From Acidimicrobiia bacterium (GTDB lineage: Bacteria > Actinomycetota > Acidimicrobiia > Acidimicrobiales > Bin134): 6,085 nucleotides of DNA. The stretch covers positions 5,252-11,336 of the forward strand of contig VYDF01000203.1 of the NCBI GenBank assembly GCA_009843565.1. The letters run 5' to 3'. This document shows positions 1 to 6,085 of the stretch, piece by piece. The position numbers and the translations under genes were made by a program. Position 1 is the first letter of the stretch, and every line of letters begins with the position of its first letter. Under the pieces are notes generated by a model, which made no database searches, had not been told where the DNA came from, and worked only from the letters and a program-made list of their open reading frames with translations.

Positions 1-951
1 CTCTCGGTATCGGCTCTGACGTTTGGGGCTTACACCCTTCCCGAATACCCCCGAATCGCAGGCATCGCCGCAGTGGTAATCGTGACCGCAGTCAACTTTC
101 GGGGCATCAGTCGCACTGCGGCCGCCACCCGGGTCACGGTCACTTTGGTGATGATCGCCTTGGGGCTGGTGGTGGCCGCAGCGGTGGGCGGCGGCACAAC
201 CGATGCCGACAACCTGGCTGACTGGGGTGCCGGCGGTGCCGGTGGAATTTTGGAGTCCGCCGGCCTGCTGTTTTTCGCATTCGCCGGCTACGCCCGCATT
301 GCCACACTGGGTGAGGAGATCAAGGATCCGGCCCGCACTATCCCCCGGGCCATCCCTGCCGCCCTGGGCATCACCCTGGTGGTGTATGCCGCAGTATCAG
401 CCACTGCGCTGTGGGCGGTTGGTCCCGATGCGCTGGCTGGTGCGGCCGCTCCGCTGGCCGCGGCCACCGATGCCGGTTCGTGGAACGAGTTGACCCCAGT
501 GGTCCGGGTGGGCGCGGCCATCGCTTCGGCTGGGGCGCTGCTGGCCCTCATTGCCGGGGTGGGGCGCACCACATTCGCAATGGCCGCCGAAGGTGATTTG
601 CCCCAGGCGTTGGACAAGGTCCAGCCCACCCACAAGGTGCCCCACTTCGCCGAGGGTGCGGTGGCCGCGGTGGTGATCGTGCTGGTGGCGCTCACCGACT
701 TGCGCAACGTTCTGGGCTTCAGCTCGTTCTGTGTTTTGTTCTACTACGCCGTTACCAATGCCTCGGCGTGGACCCTGTCCTCCGACCAGCGCCGCTGGCC
801 GCGGGGGCTGAGCGGCCTCGGCTTTGTCGGCTGCATAGTACTTGCGACTACTCTTCCAGGAGCTTCCGCGCTGACCGGCCTAATCGTCCTAGCCGCCGGT
901 ATCCTGATCTGGCGCATCCGACAAGCCTTCAACCCCGCTGTCTCGGGGTAG
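1..951 (+). CDS. APC-family amino acid permease, C-terminal part (5' end outside window)
   Basis: The frame is open from base 1 to the TAG at 949-951, giving 316 residues with no start in view; the first in-frame ATG (base 73) falls inside a membrane segment, so it is not the start. The product is an inner-membrane secondary transporter of the amino acid-polyamine-organocation superfamily, probably importing amino acids by cation symport. Counting residues from base 1, hydrophobic segments lie near 19-31, 45-61, 84-97, 120-140, 171-188, 218-233, 237-256, 272-288 and 290-307. Family signatures are FFAFAGYARIATLGEE (91-106) followed by KDPARTIPRAI (108-118), a GRTTFAMAAEGDLP stretch after the 171-188 helix, and GFSSFCVLFYY (239-249). 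This pattern resembles CAT/YfnA-like permeases. The substrate cannot be assigned. The C-terminus is complete, with a short tail after the last helix. The protease gene follows after 24 bases on the same strand; no functional link is evident. Confidence 0.9.
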   Translation, partial: LSVSALTFGAYTLPEYPRIAGIAAVVIVTAVNFRGISRTAAATRVTVTLVMIALGLVVAAAVGGGTTDADNLADWGAGGAGGILESAGLLFFAFAGYARIATLGEEIKDPARTIPRAIPAALGITLVVYAAVSATALWAVGPDALAGAAAPLAAATDAGSWNELTPVVRVGAAIASAGALLALIAGVGRTTFAMAAEGDLPQALDKVQPTHKVPHFAEGAVAAVVIVLVALTDLRNVLGFSSFCVLFYYAVTNASAWTLSSDQRRWPRGLSGLGFVGCIVLATTLPGASALTGLIVLAAGILIWRIRQAFNPAVSG

Positions 952-975
952 GCACCATAAGCTGACAACACTTAG

Positions 976-2724
976 GTGGACATGGCTAGCACTCCACATT
1001 CAAATGCTGACCGAGATACAACCAGTCTGCGGTACATGGCCGCTCGGCTTGCGATAGTCATCGCGGTGCTCGCCACGGTGCTGGCAGTAGCCAACACCGC
1101 CAGTGCGCAGTCGGTGAGCGTGGCTGAGATCGCCCAACGCGATCGGCTGATCGCCGAACAAGAGGCGCTGCTCAACGTCTATCGCTGCCAGTTCGACATC
1201 GACACCCATCTCTCCCCCGGTGGATGTGTTGGCGGGGCTCCCGGGCTTCCCGCCGAAGAGCCCCAACCGTTTACCGGAACGCCAACAGCCCAGGAGCTCG
1301 CCCGGCGCGACTGGCTGGTGGGTGCGCAGGAGGCGCTGCTCAACGTCTATCGCTGCCAGTTCGACATCGACACCTCTGTCGTCCCGGGAGGCTGCGGCGC
1401 CGAGGCACCAGAGCCCACCGCTTCCCCGTCTGCGCTCCCCACACCTACGGCAGAGGATGAAGAGTTGTCCCCCGCTGAGGTGTACGCGCTGGTTTCCCCT
1501 TCGATCGCACTGGTCGAGACGTCGTCAAAGCTCGGCAGCGGGATATTGATCGAGGGGGGCTACATCGTCACCAACCATCACGTGGTGTGGCCTTACGACG
1601 AAGCCTGGCTGGTGTTCCCCGACGGCACCGAATTCCAAAATGTTCCGGTTATTGGACGGGACTTCATAGCCGACTTGGCTGTGCTGGGGCCGATTGACGT
1701 GCCCTATCGACCGCTGACCCTTTCTGATCGAGATGACCTAGCTCCGGGCAGCGAGCTCCTATTGGTGGGCTATCCGTCGGAGCCCGAGTTGTTCCCGCAA
1801 CCCAGCATCACCCGGGGCATCTTGTCGCGCTTGCGCGAATGGACGTCCTACAATCTCACTCTGCTCCAGTCCGACGCGGCAATCGCCGGCGGGCAAAGCG
1901 GAGGCGCCCTTCTCAACTCGCGAGGGGAGGTAGTGGGCATCTCCACGTGGAGATTCAGCGAGGCCGGATTCGCTCTGGCCACGTCGGCGGCTGACGACGC
2001 GTTGATCATAGAGAGGCTGATCAACAGCTATGAGCCTCCTGAGTACAAGACCGAACGCCGGGGACCGAGAAAGTTCGGGGACTTCGAGCACCAGGTCACC
2101 GGCACCCAGGGCATCGACAGCCCGGCCTTTACCTTCAACGCGACGGCCGGCACCAAGGTCACCATCACTATCAAGGGCGAGAGCAACGGAGTCATCATCG
2201 TCACCGATTCGGTGAGAACACTCGTCACCGAAGACGACACCAAAACCGGGGTCGAGAAAGCGACCTTCGAAGTGCTTCGCAGTGGCAATCACTTCGTGAG
2301 GATAAACAGCGAGTCAGATGGTGAATTCGATTACGAGTTGACCAGCACTATCAGGCTTCGCCCCTATAGGGATGAACTCGACGGAACCACCCTGTTGGAT
2401 CGAGGCAACGTCGAGGTCTTCCACGGGTTCTTCGACTACGCCTTCGACACCGACTGGTTCAAGATCAGCCTCGAAGAAGACGAGGTCATTGAGATCAGCA
2501 CCGATTCGATCCTCGCCAGCACCACGATTGCCGTGAGAAACCGCGAAACCGGCGAAACGGAGAAGAGCGAGAACATCGACCCCCATACCGGATTGGGCTT
2601 TTCCACCAACGCACATCTCCGGTTCACCGCGCCCGAGGCGGGGGACTACGCCATCTATATCGACGAGAGAGCGGGCAGGCGGGACCTCAGCTTCATCTTG
2701 ACCGTGAAACGGGTTCAGGAATAG
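976..2724 (+). CDS. Secreted trypsin-like serine protease with tandem Cys modules and C-terminal PPC-like domains
   Basis: This is an exported S1-type (HtrA-like fold) endopeptidase of up to 582 residues. Numbering from the GTG at 976: hydrophobic signal segment 24-44 ending ASA before Q45; two homologous 35-residue modules at 50-84 and 106-140; Pro/Thr/Ser/acidic linker 141-166; protease domain about 167-345; beta-rich segments about 365-460 and 470-580. The triad is visible as H202 in TNHHVV, D233 in DLAVL and S308 in GGQSGG, with the preceding SDAAIAGG resembling the HtrA approach to the active site. No PDZ domain follows, unlike DegP/HtrA. The second C-terminal segment has PPC features: DTDWFKISL near 492-500 and APEAGDYAIYI near the end. 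The first looks like a diverged copy. All four cysteines are in the modules. The start is uncertain: GTG 976, ATG 982, or ATG 1036, which would leave a compact signal peptide. The cellular target is unknown. The gene converges on the SDR gene with one base between stops. Confidence 0.88.
   Translation: MDMASTPHSNADRDTTSLRYMAARLAIVIAVLATVLAVANTASAQSVSVAEIAQRDRLIAEQEALLNVYRCQFDIDTHLSPGGCVGGAPGLPAEEPQPFTGTPTAQELARRDWLVGAQEALLNVYRCQFDIDTSVVPGGCGAEAPEPTASPSALPTPTAEDEELSPAEVYALVSPSIALVETSSKLGSGILIEGGYIVTNHHVVWPYDEAWLVFPDGTEFQNVPVIGRDFIADLAVLGPIDVPYRPLTLSDRDDLAPGSELLLVGYPSEPELFPQPSITRGILSRLREWTSYNLTLLQSDAAIAGGQSGGALLNSRGEVVGISTWRFSEAGFALATSAADDALIIERLINSYEPPEYKTERRGPRKFGDFEHQVTGTQGIDSPAFTFNATAGTKVTITIKGESNGVIIVTDSVRTLVTEDDTKTGVEKATFEVLRSGNHFVRINSESDGEFDYELTSTIRLRPYRDELDGTTLLDRGNVEVFHGFFDYAFDTDWFKISLEEDEVIEISTDSILASTTIAVRNRETGETEKSENIDPHTGLGFSTNAHLRFTAPEAGDYAIYIDERAGRRDLSFILTVKRVQE
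1036..1107 (+). other. Signal peptide coding segment of the protease
   Basis: Residues 21-44 counted from GTG 976 read Met-Ala-Ala-Arg, then an uninterrupted hydrophobic Leu/Ala/Val/Ile core, then N-T-A-S-A before Q45. This is a typical n/h/c-region layout with an A-x-A type I cleavage site predicted between residues 44 and 45. No cysteine lies at the cleavage site, so it is not a lipobox. The absence of a twin arginine favours Sec export. If translation starts at 976 or 982 the n-region is about 20 residues longer, which is possible but unusual. Confidence 0.8.
1123..1227 (+). repeat. Cys-containing module, copy 1 (35 residues)
   Basis: Encodes residues 50-84 of the protease. The pattern is a helix-like stretch with RDRLIAEQEALLN, then YRC, FDIDT and a closing PGGC, with cysteines at 71 and 84. 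It aligns without gaps to residues 106-140. The two cysteines probably form a disulfide after export. I recall similar sequence in other secreted actinobacterial proteins but cannot name a curated domain family, so the function is left open. Confidence 0.85.
1162..1206 (+). repeat. 45-base perfect direct repeat, copy 1
   Basis: Bases 1162-1206 are identical to 1330-1374, covering codons 63-77 (Glu-Ala-Leu-Leu-Asn through Asp-Thr). The flanking codon on the left differs only at its third base (CAA against CAG), and the base on the right differs (C against T). Identity includes every synonymous position. Confidence 0.95.
1291..1395 (+). repeat. Cys-containing module, copy 2 (35 residues)
   Basis: Encodes residues 106-140 and is offset from copy 1 by exactly 168 bases (56 codons). 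It keeps the RD, QEALLNVYRC, FDIDT and PGGC elements, with cysteines at 127 and 140. The differences fall in the first 12 residues and in the three residues before PGGC. A short Pro/Gly-rich spacer of 21 residues separates the copies, and a Pro/Thr/Ser linker leads on to the protease domain. Confidence 0.85.
1330..1374 (+). repeat. 45-base perfect direct repeat, copy 2
   Basis: Second copy of the direct repeat, in the same reading frame and 168 bases downstream, covering codons 119-133 of the protease. The identity sits inside the duplicated protein module and is not flanked by insertion-sequence or inverted-repeat structure. Confidence 0.95.
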
Positions 2725-2725
2725 A

Positions 2726-3826
2726 TCAAGCTCCGCCTTGCACGTGGGCCGCGATTTGGTCCTCGAAGGTGAAATCCAGATCGAGGCTCTGGTCGAGGCC
2801 CTCGGCTGCCATCCAGCGGTACACATGGTCGACCATGGCGGCCAGGGTGTACTCAGGCTCCCATCCGATGTCGGTCCGCAATCGGTCGACGGAGAAAACC
2901 ACGCTGCGGTTCCAGCGGTGCAGGTTGGGGGCCAATCGCTGCACGAGTTGGGCCAGCTTGAACCTCCGCCGCATGTTGTCGGCATTGGCGCGGGCGGTGT
3001 CGGAGCTGCGAATGTCGATGTTCACTGGGGAAGCCCGTCCCTCCTCAAACACCAGGGCGCCGTCCCATAGGTCGTCCATCACCGGGGCGGGGATGAAAAC
3101 CTTGTCGGCCTCTACCCCGAGCACATCAGCAAAGGTGTCCACATAGCCCACGTCTGACTGGTAAGTGCCGCCGGTGAGGTTGTAGCGCTTTCCAAGAGTC
3201 TGAGGCTGAAGCATCATCATTCGCAGCGCTCGGGCCTGGTCGTCCACATGGCCCACCTGGCCCAAGGTGGTGCCGTCGCCGGGTATCAGCACCGGACGGC
3301 CCCGCAACAGGCGCAGAATCATTCGCTGCTCCCGGTCGGCCAAGATGTTGCGGGGGCCGAACACCATCGAGAACGGCACGGTGGTGGCCGGGAATCCCCG
3401 AGTGCGCCAGGCATCGACCAGGATGTCCTCGCACAGCAGCTTGTGCAACCCATACTCGTTCTGGTTGGGGCCGCGGTCATCGGGATGGCCCTCAGTGATG
3501 GGCAGTATGTCGGTGGGGCCGTAGATGACGGTGGAGGAGGCGAAGATGTAGTGGCCGATACGCCCCTCGAAGACGTCGATCATCAGCTCCACATCGGCCG
3601 GGTGATAGGCGCTCATGTCCTGAACGGCATCAAAGACCTCGTCTTTGAGCACCGCTCGCACCTGTTCGTGGTCAGTGCGGTCGGCCACCAATCGACGCAC
3701 TGATCGGGGAAAGTCCACCGCAGTGCGCCCCCGGTTCAACACCGTCACCTCATGGCCGCACTTCACCAGTTCGTTCACTAGGGCGTAGCCGTTGAACTGG
3801 CTCCCGCCCATAACCAGTACCTTCAT
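2726..3826 (-). CDS. NAD(P)-dependent epimerase/dehydratase family protein (extended SDR)
   Basis: A 366-residue Rossmann-fold protein of the extended short-chain dehydrogenase/reductase type, presumably cytoplasmic, as no signal or membrane segment is seen. The N-terminal strand MKVLVMGG runs into GGSQFNG (7-13), a variant of the GGxxFxG nucleotide-binding loop. NRGR (31-34) follows strand 2 and could contact the cofactor, and ADRTD (48-52) resembles the position of the adenine-ring contact. FASSTVIYG (95-103) supplies the active-site Ser/Thr, and Y125-x-x-x-K129 is the catalytic pair, so an active oxidoreductase or epimerase is likely. GHVDDQARAL and YNLTGG are typical of the second half, and the C-terminal IGWEPEYTLAAMVDHVYRW matches the usual end of this family. 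Length is normal. It resembles the CSP41-like/atypical SDR branch, but the substrate is not readable. The start is supported by a strong ribosome binding site. It lies 20 bases downstream of the CoA-transferase gene and is probably co-transcribed. Confidence 0.87.
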   Translation of the reverse strand: MKVLVMGGSQFNGYALVNELVKCGHEVTVLNRGRTAVDFPRSVRRLVADRTDHEQVRAVLKDEVFDAVQDMSAYHPADVELMIDVFEGRIGHYIFASSTVIYGPTDILPITEGHPDDRGPNQNEYGLHKLLCEDILVDAWRTRGFPATTVPFSMVFGPRNILADREQRMILRLLRGRPVLIPGDGTTLGQVGHVDDQARALRMMMLQPQTLGKRYNLTGGTYQSDVGYVDTFADVLGVEADKVFIPAPVMDDLWDGALVFEEGRASPVNIDIRSSDTARANADNMRRRFKLAQLVQRLAPNLHRWNRSVVFSVDRLRTDIGWEPEYTLAAMVDHVYRWMAAEGLDQSLDLDFTFEDQIAAHVQGGA

Positions 3827-3833
3827 TGCTGCA

Positions 3834-3838
3834 CTCCT
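3834..3838 (-). promoter_or_regulatory. Ribosome binding site of the SDR gene
   Basis: On the minus strand the bases read AGGAG, within AGGTAGGAG, seven bases before the ATG at 3826-3824. It fills most of the 20-base gap to the upstream stop codon. It fixes the SDR start and fits a polycistronic message with independent reinitiation. No promoter fits in so short a gap. Confidence 0.8.
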
Positions 3839-3846
3839 ACCTGATC

Positions 3847-6085
3847 TCAGCGGCAGATGCCGGCTTCGGCTAGGGCTTCTACTTCATCGGGGGAAATGCC
3901 CAGAACTTCGCCTAGCACTTCTGCGGTGTCGACACCGAGCAGCGGCGACGGACCGGCAGTGCGCTTCGCAGTGCGGCTGAAGCGGATGGGGTTGGCCACA
4001 TGGGTTTCCTTGCCCACCACCGGGTGCTCCAGCACGTCGAGGGCGCCCCGGACGGCCAAGTGCTCGTCGCCCAGGTGGTCGTAGGGGCCCATCACTGCCA
4101 TGGCCGACACCCGGGCAGCTTGTAGTCGCTCGGCGCGGTCCGCGGCCAAGCCCTCGGCCATCCAAGCGGCAACAGCGGCATCTACTGCTTCAACATCGGC
4201 TAGCCGGTCGGCGTTGGTGGGCCAGCGGTTCTCCACACCGATCACCTCGCAGCACTGTTGCCACGACTCGTCGTCGTGGCAGGCCAGTGCCACCCAGTCG
4301 TCATCGCCGCCCGCTCGGTAAACGTCATGGGGGGCGATTACTTCTGAGCGGTTGCCCTGGGCCTGAGGGTCGGCGCCCTCAGCCGCCGCGCCCATGTACA
4401 CCTCGCCGATGAGATAGGCGGCGGCTTCGGTCTGGGCCATGTCAATGAGCTGACCCTGGCCGGTGCGCTGCTTGTGGTCGAGGGCGGCCAGCACCGCCAC
4501 GGCTAGCAGCTTGCCGGCGATGTGGTCGGGGTGGTTCAGCGTGGTGCCGCACGGGAACGGCACATCGGCGTGGTTCCACATCCAGTGGGCCCCGGCGAAG
4601 CTGGCGTTGAGCGGCCCGTAGGCCGGCATCTTGCCCATAGGCCCGCCCCGGCCGTAGCCCTGCGAGCACACGTACACCAGGTCGGGCCGCTTCGCCGACA
4701 TGTCGTCCCACCCCAGACCCAGTTTGTCTAGCGACCCGCCCCGCAGGTTCTCGGCCACCACATCGGCGGCCATGAACAGCTCGAGAGCCAGCTCCCGGCC
4801 CTTTTCGGTGGTCAGATCGAGGGCCACCGACCGCCGTCCCCGGCTCTCGGCGTTGAACGGGAAGGCCTTGTTGAGATCGCCCCGGCCGGCGAAGCGCAGC
4901 GAGTCGGGGTGGGCCACCGATTCGATCTTGATGACATCGGCACCCAACTCCGACAGCATCCACGTGGCCTCGGGCACCACCGCAGCCATGCCGAACTCCA
5001 CCACCCGCACTCCGGCCAGCAATTGACCGTTGTCACCTGAGTTGGAGGCCGGTCCCGACCAGGGGTTGTCATCGGAACGGGCACTGAACGAGGCCTTCTC
5101 ACCGGAGGACTTGGGGGCTCGCCGGCGGACCCCGGCCGGAGTGCCCGACAGCTTCCATGGGGCATCGGGCACCGCCAACCCCTCGGAACCCTCCACGTCG
5201 TAGCGGAAAAACCCCCGGCCCACCACCTGAGGATGGGCGGCGAACTCGCTAGGAGACTGGATCACGCCGATGGTGGTGCCCGCGGCCAGACCGTGTTCGA
5301 ACAGATCGGTTCGGTCGCGCTGCGATGTGATCGCGTCGGCCACCACGTGGATTACATCCCGATTGCGGCCTCGGAACACGCCGTCGGCCCACTCTGGTCC
5401 GGTCAAGGCGTCGGGGTTGCCCAGCACCTCCACGAAGCCGGTCCACTGGTAGGGAGTGCCGATCACGGTGCGCACCCAGCCGTCTCGGGCCGGGAAGATC
5501 CAGTAGTTTCCGTCGGCGTTGCGGCGACCCTCATCAGGCAGTTCGGGGAAGTGCCTCACGTAGTCGGGGATGAGCACCGACCAGGGGTTGAGCCCCGACA
5601 GGGCAGCTTCTTGCACGCTGATCTCCACCACTTGGCCCTGGCCATGGCGGCGGCGGTCCATGACCGCGGCCAACCCGCCGATGGCGCCGAAAACCGAGGC
5701 GCAGTCGTGGGCCAGAAAGCCAGGATGCCAGCACGGCGACTTGTCCCGAAACCCCGACAAGAAGTGACCGCCGGACGAGGCAAACGCAGGCAGCGGCTCC
5801 AGCCTCCACCCCGAGCGAGGGCCGGAGAGGCCCATATCGGTCAGGGCCACCACCACGAGTTCGGGATGGCGATTGACCAACTCTTCTAGATCGAATCCGG
5901 TGTTGTCGATGAGCAGGTCGGCACTGGCGATCAGCGATGCCAACTCGGCAGGGTTGCCGGCCGCCTTGTTGGCATTGCGGTGGGCGTGAGCCAAGTTATC
6001 GGGATCTGGAATCGGCGGTACTCGGACCACTTCGGCGCCTAGATCGCCCAGAACGCGACCGCATAGCGCGCCCCGCATGTCGGTG
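3847..6085 (-). CDS. Two-domain Family III CoA-transferase (CaiB/BaiF type), N-terminus outside window
   Basis: The frame is open to the right edge (Thr-Asp precede the Met at 6078), and MRGALCGRVLGDLGAEVVRV begins in the middle of the family's first beta-alpha unit, so the true start lies beyond 6085. At least 745 residues are encoded, about twice a single CaiB chain, arranged as two homologous halves. Numbering from the Met at 6078: N-half 1 to about 321, Gly/Ser/Asp-rich linker about 322-352, C-half 353-743. The C-half is canonical: GVRVVEFG (356-363), ELGADVIKIES (377-387), RGRRSVALDL (413-422), and NHPDHIAG with the likely catalytic Asp at 518, which would form the covalent acyl anhydride and CoA thioester intermediates. 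The N-half keeps DLGAEVVRV, GQGQVVEISVQEA and PWKLSGTP but is shortened early and has His-Asp (124-125) near the catalytic position. Family members move CoA between carboxylic acids or racemise 2-methylacyl-CoA; the substrate here is unknown. It precedes the SDR gene in a likely operon. Confidence 0.9.
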   Translation of the reverse strand, partial: TDMRGALCGRVLGDLGAEVVRVPPIPDPDNLAHAHRNANKAAGNPAELASLIASADLLIDNTGFDLEELVNRHPELVVVALTDMGLSGPRSGWRLEPLPAFASSGGHFLSGFRDKSPCWHPGFLAHDCASVFGAIGGLAAVMDRRRHGQGQVVEISVQEAALSGLNPWSVLIPDYVRHFPELPDEGRRNADGNYWIFPARDGWVRTVIGTPYQWTGFVEVLGNPDALTGPEWADGVFRGRNRDVIHVVADAITSQRDRTDLFEHGLAAGTTIGVIQSPSEFAAHPQVVGRGFFRYDVEGSEGLAVPDAPWKLSGTPAGVRRRAPKSSGEKASFSARSDDNPWSGPASNSGDNGQLLAGVRVVEFGMAAVVPEATWMLSELGADVIKIESVAHPDSLRFAGRGDLNKAFPFNAESRGRRSVALDLTTEKGRELALELFMAADVVAENLRGGSLDKLGLGWDDMSAKRPDLVYVCSQGYGRGGPMGKMPAYGPLNASFAGAHWMWNHADVPFPCGTTLNHPDHIAGKLLAVAVLAALDHKQRTGQGQLIDMAQTEAAAYLIGEVYMGAAAEGADPQAQGNRSEVIAPHDVYRAGGDDDWVALACHDDESWQQCCEVIGVENRWPTNADRLADVEAVDAAVAAWMAEGLAADRAERLQAARVSAMAVMGPYDHLGDEHLAVRGALDVLEHPVVGKETHVANPIRFSRTAKRTAGPSPLLGVDTAEVLGEVLGISPDEVEALAEAGICR

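Noticed and set aside
958..974. Inverted repeat TAAG/CTTA between permease and protease genes as an operator or terminator
   Set aside because: Four-base arms with a nine-base loop are expected by chance.
1759..2292. Minus-strand open frame of 177 codons inside the protease gene
   Set aside because: Antisense shadow of the catalytic region, no family resemblance and no ribosome binding site.
2702..2712. Hairpin CCGT-GAA-ACGG near the protease stop as an intrinsic terminator
   Set aside because: The stem is only four pairs, lies within the coding sequence and has no following T-tract.
2314..2985. Minus-strand open frame of 223 codons spanning the convergent junction
   Set aside because: It overlaps the 3' ends of both real genes in wrong frames; the translation is Trp/Ser/Thr/Cys-rich at first and then a reverse shadow of the protease, with no domain.
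3248..3703. Plus-strand open frame of 151 codons inside the SDR gene
   Set aside because: Antisense shadow in GC-rich coding DNA; Gly/Val/His-rich with no motif.
5249..5446. Possibility that the CoA-transferase is two separate genes or frameshifted
   Set aside because: The frame is continuous from 6085 to 3847 through a linker, both halves match the family in that frame, and fused two-domain forms are known in actinobacteria.
5233..5889. Plus-strand open frame of 218 codons opposite the CoA-transferase
   Set aside because: It is antisense to a well-conserved coding region, its translation is His/Gly/Arg-rich with no recognisable motif, and long antisense frames are expected in high-GC DNA.

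Overview
The window reads as ordinary chromosomal DNA from a high-GC actinobacterium. Sixty-base hand counts reach about 72% G+C in the minus-strand genes. Protein features point the same way: an actinobacterial-style APC amino acid permease, a two-domain CaiB/Family III CoA-transferase, and a secreted protein carrying a Cys-containing module ending in PGGC that I loosely associate with Acidimicrobiia-like actinobacteria. That placement is inference from memory; nothing in the window fixes the taxon.

Layout: (1) Bases 1-951, plus strand, hold the 3' part of an APC-family permease whose start lies before the window. (2) After 24 bases, 976-2724, plus strand, encodes a secreted trypsin-like serine protease. 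It has a signal peptide, a tandem pair of 35-residue modules, a Pro/Thr-rich linker, a protease domain with an intact His-Asp-Ser triad, and two beta-sandwich segments, at least the second resembling the PPC (pre-peptidase C-terminal) domain. (3) One base later, convergent on the minus strand, 3826-2726 encodes an NAD(P)-dependent epimerase/dehydratase-type extended SDR. (4) Upstream of it, 20 bases away and probably in the same transcript, 6085-3847 on the minus strand encodes a double-domain CoA-transferase whose start lies beyond the window's right end.

The permease and protease may share a transcript because the gap is short, but no functional link is visible. The CoA-transferase and SDR form a plausible two-gene operon for acyl-CoA or hydroxy/keto substrate metabolism; the substrate cannot be read from sequence. 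There are no RNA genes, insertion sequences, CRISPR arrays or other mobile features, and no gene-free stretch longer than 24 bases.

The most interesting object is the protease. Its only four cysteines sit as two C-x12-C pairs in the tandem modules, the module DNA contains a 45-base perfect direct repeat, and the 3' part of the gene has clearly lower G+C than its neighbours. A second point is the N-terminal half of the CoA-transferase, which looks shortened and lacks an aspartate in exact register with the family's catalytic one. I see no convincing evidence of a wholly new multi-gene system.
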